From Adiantum capillus-veneris (Eukaryota; Streptophyta; Polypodiopsida; Polypodiales; Pteridaceae), in the NCBI GenBank assembly GCA_014529385.2, contig CM043961.1, forward strand, positions 13,249,978 through 13,309,977: a stretch of DNA of 60,000 nucleotides. Direction: 5' to 3'. The notes beneath the pieces are model-generated. The model was not told the origin of the DNA. It saw nothing but the letters and a program-made list of their open reading frames with translations, and searched no databases. Positions 54,469-60,000 of this stretch are shown here, piece after piece; within the stretch, counting starts at the first letter, position 1, and each line of letters starts with the position of its first letter. The position numbers and the translations under genes were made by a program.

Positions 54469-55835
54469 ATGGCCGACAATGGGAAGGGCATTATGGAAGA
54501 GGGTTCCTCTTTGAAGGACAGACAGGAACCTACTATGGTGTTCGAGATTGGCGAGAGCTCACGGCCATGTCAGTCTGTACCTCCTGTTGATGTTACTATC
54601 CCTCCAGTAGTACAGGGCTTTATGGCTGGGCAACTTGAGGATGATGCGTTCAGGACTCAGTTAGTTGCCGCGGTGAATGTCTTTTCGCAACTGGTGCAAA
54701 ATCCAAGGTTTATGGAGTTCTTGCAAGCGCCACCAGTGCAACAGCAAAATAGGCAACCTACACCGCGTACAGAGCTTGTTGAGGCTCAAGCCCAAGTACT
54801 TCATACGACTCAACAGGATAGGGAACACTCGCATGTTGCAGAGTTAAGGGCTCCAAAACAGGTTCCTCCCGTGCTTGAACAGGTGGTTAGGACGCCTATT
54901 CCACAGGTTATGCCAGTTCTGCCCGCCACCTTTCAGAGCCCGCATGCTGTCTTGAATGGACAGGGAACTTGTTACCAGGCAATGCACCCAGGTTTTCCAC
55001 CACCCACGATACATCCCGAGTATTTCGAGGGTGGATCAGTGTTCCAAAGTATGGCTGGTTATGCGCCTGGATGTCAGCCGTACATGCCAAGAACAGTGTT
55101 TGGGGGTATGCAAGGCATGATGCCAAACCCCATGTATGGTAGCATCGGTATGCAGCAAGGTTTTCAGTGCAACCAGGGCCAGTTTGGGGTGCCACGGGGT
55201 CATTTTGGCATGGCTGGTTTTTATGGACAACAGCCAGATATGGCACCTCTGACGCAAAATGTTAATGGCCAAGATGTGCCGATGATGCCTACTACAATGC
55301 CCATGTTGCAGACTATTCCGTATGACAATTTGGGGGCACTAGAAAAGTCGAAAGCTTACAAAGAAGGTGGTGCAGCTGTGAAGTTCAGCACTTTCAATGG
55401 CTTTGAGGATAAAGCAAAGGCTCTCACTTTCCTCCAGCAATTTGATACAGCTTATGCAGGAGGAAATTTTACAGAAGCCTCTAAGGTCAGGAAAGCTGCC
55501 ACTTTCTTAAAGGACAATGCGCTTACATGGTGGACGACGTTGTTAATGCAAGGACAGGCACTCGCCACTTGGGTTTACTTCAAGCAAATGTTCGTTTGAA
55601 GCCAACGCCATGACAGATTGGCACCAGCTTACTTCGGCTAAATGCAAGAGCTTACTGGAGCACGATCGGAGGTTTTGTAAAGCGTTACTCTCAGTGACCT
55701 CCTACAGATTTGTGCCATTGACAGAGCAGATAGAGAAGTATTGTTGTGGGTTTCCTAAAGGGCTTCATGATTATTGTACCAAGAACAGAGTGGCTACCCT
55801 CACTCAGCTTATGGAAGTTGCTAACACTGGTCTTG
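54469..55835 (+). pseudogene. Gag of family C, frameshifted and cut off
   Basis: The frame opens MADNGKGIMEEG. A long Gln/Pro/Met/Gly-rich N-terminal part (to about residue 290) precedes a gag core: YKEGGAAVKFSTFNGF, ALTFLQQFDTAYAGG and ALTWWTTLLMQGQ. It shifts frame near 55599 and continues as WHQLTSAKCKS and FVPLTEQIEKYCCGFPKG to MEVANTG. There the sequence switches to LARD-type interior. No zinc knuckle, protease or pol follows. It shares the MADN start with family A gag but is otherwise different. Confidence 0.82.
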
Positions 55836-56261
55836 TCTTCTATGATTTAAGCATTCCCTATGTAGAAGGACACAAGAGGTTTAATACCCTCTAGACTAAC
55901 AGCGCAGGATTACGCGCAAGGACAGATACCTAGATTGATTTCTAGGAGGATTATTCTTCTCAGGATTGAGAAGGTGGAATTAAGTTAACAAATTCTCGGA
56001 AAGACACGAATGACAAGTTCTTACATGGCTCGTAAGTTTGATGATTGGTGAAGGATATCCTCGAGATACTAGAGGAAGGACATGAACCGATAAGGTAAGT
56101 ATTGAATTCTTGAATTTTTAATTAATTTATTTTTTTAATTCTCTTTTGAGAAAGGACTGGCTCAACTAACCATTGAACAAGATTTGGAATCTTTCCGGTT
56201 TCTCCCCGGCAGTTCAGTTGAACCTCTACAATTGAGGACAACTGTTTACAAGTGAGAGGGA
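55836..56261 (+). mobile_element. LARD-type interior, 3' end, plus orientation
   Basis: It matches the reverse complement of about 40288-40740 (for example CCCTATGTAGAAGGACACAAG and TTTCTCCCCGGCAG). It ends in the purine run AAGTGAGAGGGA just before an LTR start. It is joined directly to family C gag. Confidence 0.85.
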
Positions 56262-56434
56262 TGTTGCTAAATTGGCTTTATCTGACATAAAAATAATTCT
56301 AAATGAATTATTGGATTTATAAGTGAGAGGGTTTTCTCGCTTGGAACACCAAGGAGAAATAATTCTAAATGAATTAATGGAATTTTAAGTGAGAGGGTTT
56401 TTCTCACTAGAGACATCCGAGTACAGAGTACCCC

Positions 56435-56679
56435 TAATGCGTCATTCAAAGTAATGAGAGGAGCACTATGAACGGGAATATCTGTAAGGCCACCAAGAAC
56501 GGGTACTTCTGATGCGTCACATTGGATGGGTGATAGGGAGCATCGGGAAGAAGTATCCGACTATCCGGGAACGGACATCTCTGATGCGTCATAGGATGGG
56601 TTACATAGAGCATAGTGAAGGAGATTGTATTGTAAGTTCGGTAGGAAAGGACTAGGTGATGGGTATTCCTGATGCGTCA
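56435..56679 (+). promoter_or_regulatory. TGATGCGTCA-type motif array, plus copy
   Basis: TAATGCGTCA at 56435, then TGATGCGTCA at 56510, 56582 and 56670 (spacing 75, 72, 88). Number, order and spacing match the arrays of the other two LTRs despite divergence around them. Confidence 0.62.
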
Positions 56680-57124
56680 CAAGGTGGTTGATGAGTGCAT
56701 CGGAAAGGGGATATCCATAGTCGAGAGGAAATTCCGAACTGTGTTAGAATTGTGCACAAGGAAAAGTAAGCACTTCAATGAAGATGGATTCAGAGGAAAC
56801 TTTGAGGAAAAACAGATGCTTTCTGAGAAAGCGAGATTGCTTTTCGGGAAAGTAGATGCTTTCCCGCGAGGAAGTCTATGTCTGCATTGCAACTGTGCAT
56901 GTGATTGCATCCAAGGACGCCTGGGAAGTGCTGTGAAAACATTGTTTTTAACTTACAAGGTTTTATTGAGTTTTTGGGCACACTCATACTATTTTTAAAA
57001 TACGAACCAGCCAGCGATTTCTCTCTCTTTTTCTGGCAAAACATCCCCATTAAAAAAAAAAAACAACCGCGATCTCTATGTGAGCAGCCAATGCTCTGCC
57101 ATCTTTGCTGGGTGGCCAGGGAGC

Positions 57125-57131
57125 TATAAAA
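57125..57131 (+). promoter_or_regulatory. TATA box of the plus LARD-type LTR
   Basis: CTATAAAAGCATCACATGCC, the same block as in the 5' LTR of the intact LARD. Confidence 0.6.
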
Positions 57132-58068
57132 GCATCACATGCCCTCACTCAGAGGAGAAGATCAGTTTTTGCAAGAAGAAGACGTTGCTGCAGATTTCAT
57201 CCGCAAAGAAGACGTTGTCGGTGATGCCCATGGCTGCCCCAAGTGTACCAGATGTCGCCAGGACCTAGTGCGCGAGTTCCCTCGCGAAGAAGTGCCTACG
57301 GAGCATGTTTCCATCGCGACAAGCTGCTGCTTTTCTTTGTTTTCAGCCCACAATTGTCGTAGACGGGGCTGATCTACGAGAAGGAACCCGAGAACACACC
57401 TCTTTTGTGTGTAGGATTGGAAGAGAGGATTTTCTATGTAGAGATCTTTTCCAGGGAATTGCTTTTTTAAAACCGAATTGCGTTTCGAGCGTCGAGACTT
57501 TGAAGGTAACAATTTTCATGTTATGATCTCTAAGTATTTGTTTGCAGGTGTACTTCCTCTTAGTGAGGGAGTAGGAGCAAAGGAAGGCATGAGCCTCTGC
57601 AGGAGAAAGTGCTCTAAGGAACTAGAGCCACATAAGCCCAAGGGTTTCGTACCCAAGTTTGGGAAGCAGATCCATGGATCGAAGAGAGGTAGACTCTCGA
57701 GATGTGATCCGGAAGTTAAACTTCCCAAGAGAAGGACTTCGTGTCCACGAAAGCGGAGTTATTCTGCAAGAAGAGGACTCTGGAAACAGAGTCGGAAAAG
57801 AATTGCAGGGATGCCATGACCTGAGTCTGGAAGGTGAGATCCAGAGGCGAGAACCTTGATTCTCGAGGATTTGGAATAACGAACGGAAGTTCCTTGGAAT
57901 AGGGTTTCGCCCTAGGAATAGGAAGCCGAGGCTTCCAGGAACCATCAAGTCTTATTCTAGAACGAACGTGGTAATACGTTTGGTTCAAGTGCTTGTATAG
58001 ACTTCTCAGTAATAAAGATACCATTACGGGGGGAGACCAGCCCATCTTCTCGTCCCAGTACTGTGTCG

Positions 58069-58072
<4 letters not shown>

Positions 58073-58136
<64 letters not shown>
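58073..58136. repeat. (CT)n expansion within the LARD-type LTR
   Basis: About 64 bp of CT at a site where the other two LTRs have only about 8-14 bp of GA on the plus strand (near 38908 and 43054). Confidence 0.93.
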
Positions 58137-58142
<6 letters not shown>

Positions 58143-58235
58143 CTCTGGCTTCAGTATTAAGTTATAAATTCTATTTGTCCGGGTATATTCTATATTACTA
58201 TAAATTCTATTTGTCCGAGTATATTCTATATGGTG

Positions 58236-58621
58236 AGAGTTGACGTGGCATTGCTATACAGATTTCCGCAGATAGCGATAGCTGCTTTTTGGGCCCTCTG
58301 CTTTTGAGTTAGAAGCTTTTGAGTTTACTGCTTTTGGGGCTCTGCTTTTAGCATCCCTTGTATCAATAAATAAGTCCCAAGGGTCTCATTTCTCAAGGCA
58401 TCTGGACGCAGTCTAAGAGTGAGCACCCCCGGGAGTTGTACTTTGCTCAAAGATAAATATAAAAAGAAATACCGAAAGGGGCGCCAGTCTTTGGAGCCAA
58501 TCTCTCTTGGCACGGACTACGCCTGCCCGGGCCGTGTCGACTCATGAATTGTGAAGTATTTTGAAGTGAATCTTTATTGTGTCACGACAGAATCTAGACT
58601 TGGGGTGTCCAAGTTTGTTAC
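58236..58621 (+). repeat. Truncated family B-like LTR, plus orientation
   Basis: It ends GGGTGTCCAAGTTTGTTACA like the reverse complement of the family B LTR start. It contains ATATAAAAAGAAATACCGAAAGG and GGCGCCAGTCTTTGGAGCC near 58459-58497, and the GCTTTTGGGGCTCTGCTTTT part near 58330. The 5' part is missing. Confidence 0.78.
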
Positions 58622-58986
58622 AGGGAGGGCTAGGTTGCGAGGGCGGAAGAGGCTAGCAAGGACGGGCAGCAGGAGCATGCGGACAGGTGCCAAGGGCAAG
58701 CGGGGACAGTAGGGGAAGCGGCGGGAGCAAACGGGACAGCATGGGCGTGCAGGGGCAAAGGCGTGGGCAAGGTGGGCAAGAGCGATGGCAGGTAGGTTAG
58801 CAGAGGCATTAACACATGGACGAGAGAAAGAAACGGGTGGCAGAGAGGCTACGCGAGCAACAATGTGACCTGCACAGGCAGCACGCAGGGCAGGGGAATA
58901 CGGGGGTAGGGCAAGGGAAGGTGGAGAGGATGGGGATTAGGGTTTTGAACGAGAAAGGAAGCATAGGTCTGGGGTTTCGACATTGC

Positions 58987-58988
<2 letters not shown>
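58622..58988. other. GC-rich low-complexity stretch
   Basis: Mostly G-rich words such as GGGCAAG, GGGCAGC and GGCGGGAG. No supported gene. It lies between an LTR end and a (CT)n tract. Confidence 0.5.

Positions 58989-59053
<65 letters not shown>
58989..59053. repeat. (CT)n microsatellite
   Basis: About 65 bp of CT immediately before a SINE-like unit. Confidence 0.94.
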
Positions 59054-59056
<3 letters not shown>

Positions 59057-59170
59057 AGTGTGGTAGATTGGTTATATCATTTCCCTCTTGAATAACAGGT
59101 CTTGAGTTTAACTCCTCGTCGGCTAGATCTTTAAGGTCTCCTGGGATAGTTACCTACGAAATTAAAACTC
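59054..59170 (+). mobile_element. Candidate tRNA-derived SINE between CT tracts
   Basis: TGGTAGATTGGTTATATC resembles a tRNA D-arm (A box), and GGTCTTGAGTTTAACTCC, about 40 bp later, a T-arm (B box). The part between fits an anticodon arm. After it come TCGGCTAGATCTTTAAGG and a short tail ending GAAATTAAAACT, then CTT repeats. The unit at 33035-33106 is a 5'-shortened relative. The total of about 117 bp would make it very short. Confidence 0.55.
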
Positions 59171-59203
59171 TCTTCTTCTTCTTCTTCTTCTTCTTCTTCT
59201 TCT

Positions 59204-59262
<59 letters not shown>

Positions 59263-59272
59263 CCCCCCCCCT
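59171..59272. repeat. (CTT)n-(CT)n-(C)n composite microsatellite
   Basis: About 38 bp CTT, 52 bp CT, then a C run. Same order as at 33107-33221. Confidence 0.92.
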
Positions 59273-59292
59273 CAAAAAAGAATCAAAATTAC

Positions 59293-59731
59293 AAGCCCGA
59301 AGGCACACACATAACGGATCTAATAGTGAAAAAACCCTTGATATATCAATGATTACAAACCATAGGGGAAAAACAACCAGTGATGCAAAGTTACAAAAGA
59401 TAAGTGATACAACAAAAGCTAGGAGCAGGGGACTGAGGAAGTTTTCGGCCTCCTCTTGATGTCAGGGTGGCCTGAGCTGAAGGAGAAACAGCTCTCTGCT
59501 CTCTCTCTCTTTTTATTTCGTTGCAAAAGAAGTGGGGCTTGGTACCCTTTTGTATTATGTATTCAGATTACACGCCCGAAGGCATTACATCAACCTATAG
59601 GCATACAAGGATAATGGATCTGATAGTGAAAACCCCTGAATATTCAATGATTACAAACCATACGAGAAAAACTACCAGTGATGCAAAGTTACAAAAGATA
59701 GGTGATACAACAAAAGCTAGGAGAAGGGGAG
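59293..59731. repeat. Pair of about 160-bp direct repeats
   Basis: 59293-59445 and 59570-59731 share GATTACAAACCATA, AGTGATGCAAAGTTACAAAAGATA and GTGATACAACAAAAGCTAGGAG with moderate divergence. The spacer (59446-59569) contains a short CT run. They could be two ends or two copies of an unknown element; no coding frame. Confidence 0.7.
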
Positions 59732-60000
59732 TGTAATAGACTTGGACACTCCAAGCCGAAGATCTACAACAACACATGTGAGAGAAATTGGAAACAACTG
59801 AACAGAACTTGAAAATAGAGGGAGAGAGAAGAGGAGAGACGACACGGCGCGGTGGAGTTCTGCACCCAAACGCACTGGTCTCAAAGACTGGTGCCCCTTC
59901 TTGGTATTTCTTTATTCTTATGCTTCTCAAAGTACAATGTCTGAGGGTCCTCTCTGGCGACGTTCCCAAGCAAACTGCCAAGAGTAAGGCCCTGGGCACA
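59732..60000 (-). repeat. Family B-related LTR, minus orientation, cut by the window end
   Basis: It starts TGTAATAGACTTGGACACTC like the family B LTR. The minus strand has AATAAAGAAATACCAAGAAGG then GGGCACCAGTCTTTGAGACC near 59923-59878, the shared promoter block. It is more diverged than the other family B copies. Confidence 0.72.

Larger units (their letters stand above)
56262..58235 (+). repeat. LARD-type 3' LTR, plus orientation, diverged
   Basis: It starts TGTTGCTAAATTGG and follows the reverse complement of 38809-40287. It holds the TGATGCGTCA array, a TATA box at 57125-57131, a much expanded (CT)n at 58073-58136 and a small tandem duplication of ATAAATTCTATTTGTCCG near its end. It loses the family 3' end near 58230. 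Divergence from the two LTRs at 38809 and 42958 is clearly higher than theirs from each other. Confidence 0.82.

Noticed and set aside
1-60000. CRISPR arrays, operons, bacterial promoters or ribosome-binding sites
   Set aside because: No spacer-repeat pattern; the DNA is eukaryotic nuclear with spliced genes and retrotransposons.

Overview
This is nuclear DNA of a land plant. It holds only two ordinary host genes, both plant-type: an intronless TPR plus PB1 (Phox/CLMP1-type) gene and the 3' half of an intron-rich acylamino-acid-releasing enzyme (AARE) gene. Almost everything else is retrotransposon sequence: Ty3/gypsy chromodomain elements, LINEs, SINE-like retroposons, a copia gag relic and many long (CT)n microsatellites. 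The nested insertions and a probably very large intron fit a big, repeat-rich genome. A fern or similar lineage is my guess; the sequence alone does not prove it.

Layout. 1-12238: a Ty3/gypsy element (family A, plus strand, 149-8839) inserted into an opposite-strand copy of its own family (1-148 and 8837-12238), with a later deletion at the right junction. 12239-19148: mostly unassigned, with a broken copia gag and an unresolved coding-like block. 19149-19800: an old family A LTR remnant. 20546-23107: the Phox/CLMP1-like gene, followed by a 250-bp tandem duplication. 23640-28570: intergenic, with a 60-base poly-C run, a small tandem repeat and one SINE candidate. 28571-32099 (minus): ten exons of AARE carrying the whole catalytic triad; a SINE with a 13-bp target duplication lies in the last intron. 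32100-51672: LINE copies sitting in (CT)n tracts. The longest LINE is split by a 12.5-kb gypsy element (family B, minus), itself split inside its RNase H domain by a 5.6-kb LTR element without gag-pol (LARD-like). 51690-60000: gypsy fragments, a third LTR/gag (family C) joined to a LARD 3' end, LTR pieces and another SINE-like unit between CT/CTT tracts.

How it fits together. Four levels of nesting can be ordered: AARE-side (CT)n, then LINE, then gypsy B, then LARD. The 5-bp target duplications TGAGG and GTCAT, and a reading frame that resumes across the LARD, prove the last two steps. All clearly bounded LINE ends abut (CT)n in one orientation, which suggests a LINE lineage that inserts into microsatellites. 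The LARD LTRs carry a conserved four-copy TGATGCGTCA-type array upstream of a TATA box, and several LTR families share a TATA-plus-downstream promoter block. No element here looks fully autonomous: each gag-pol or LINE reading frame has stops or frameshifts.
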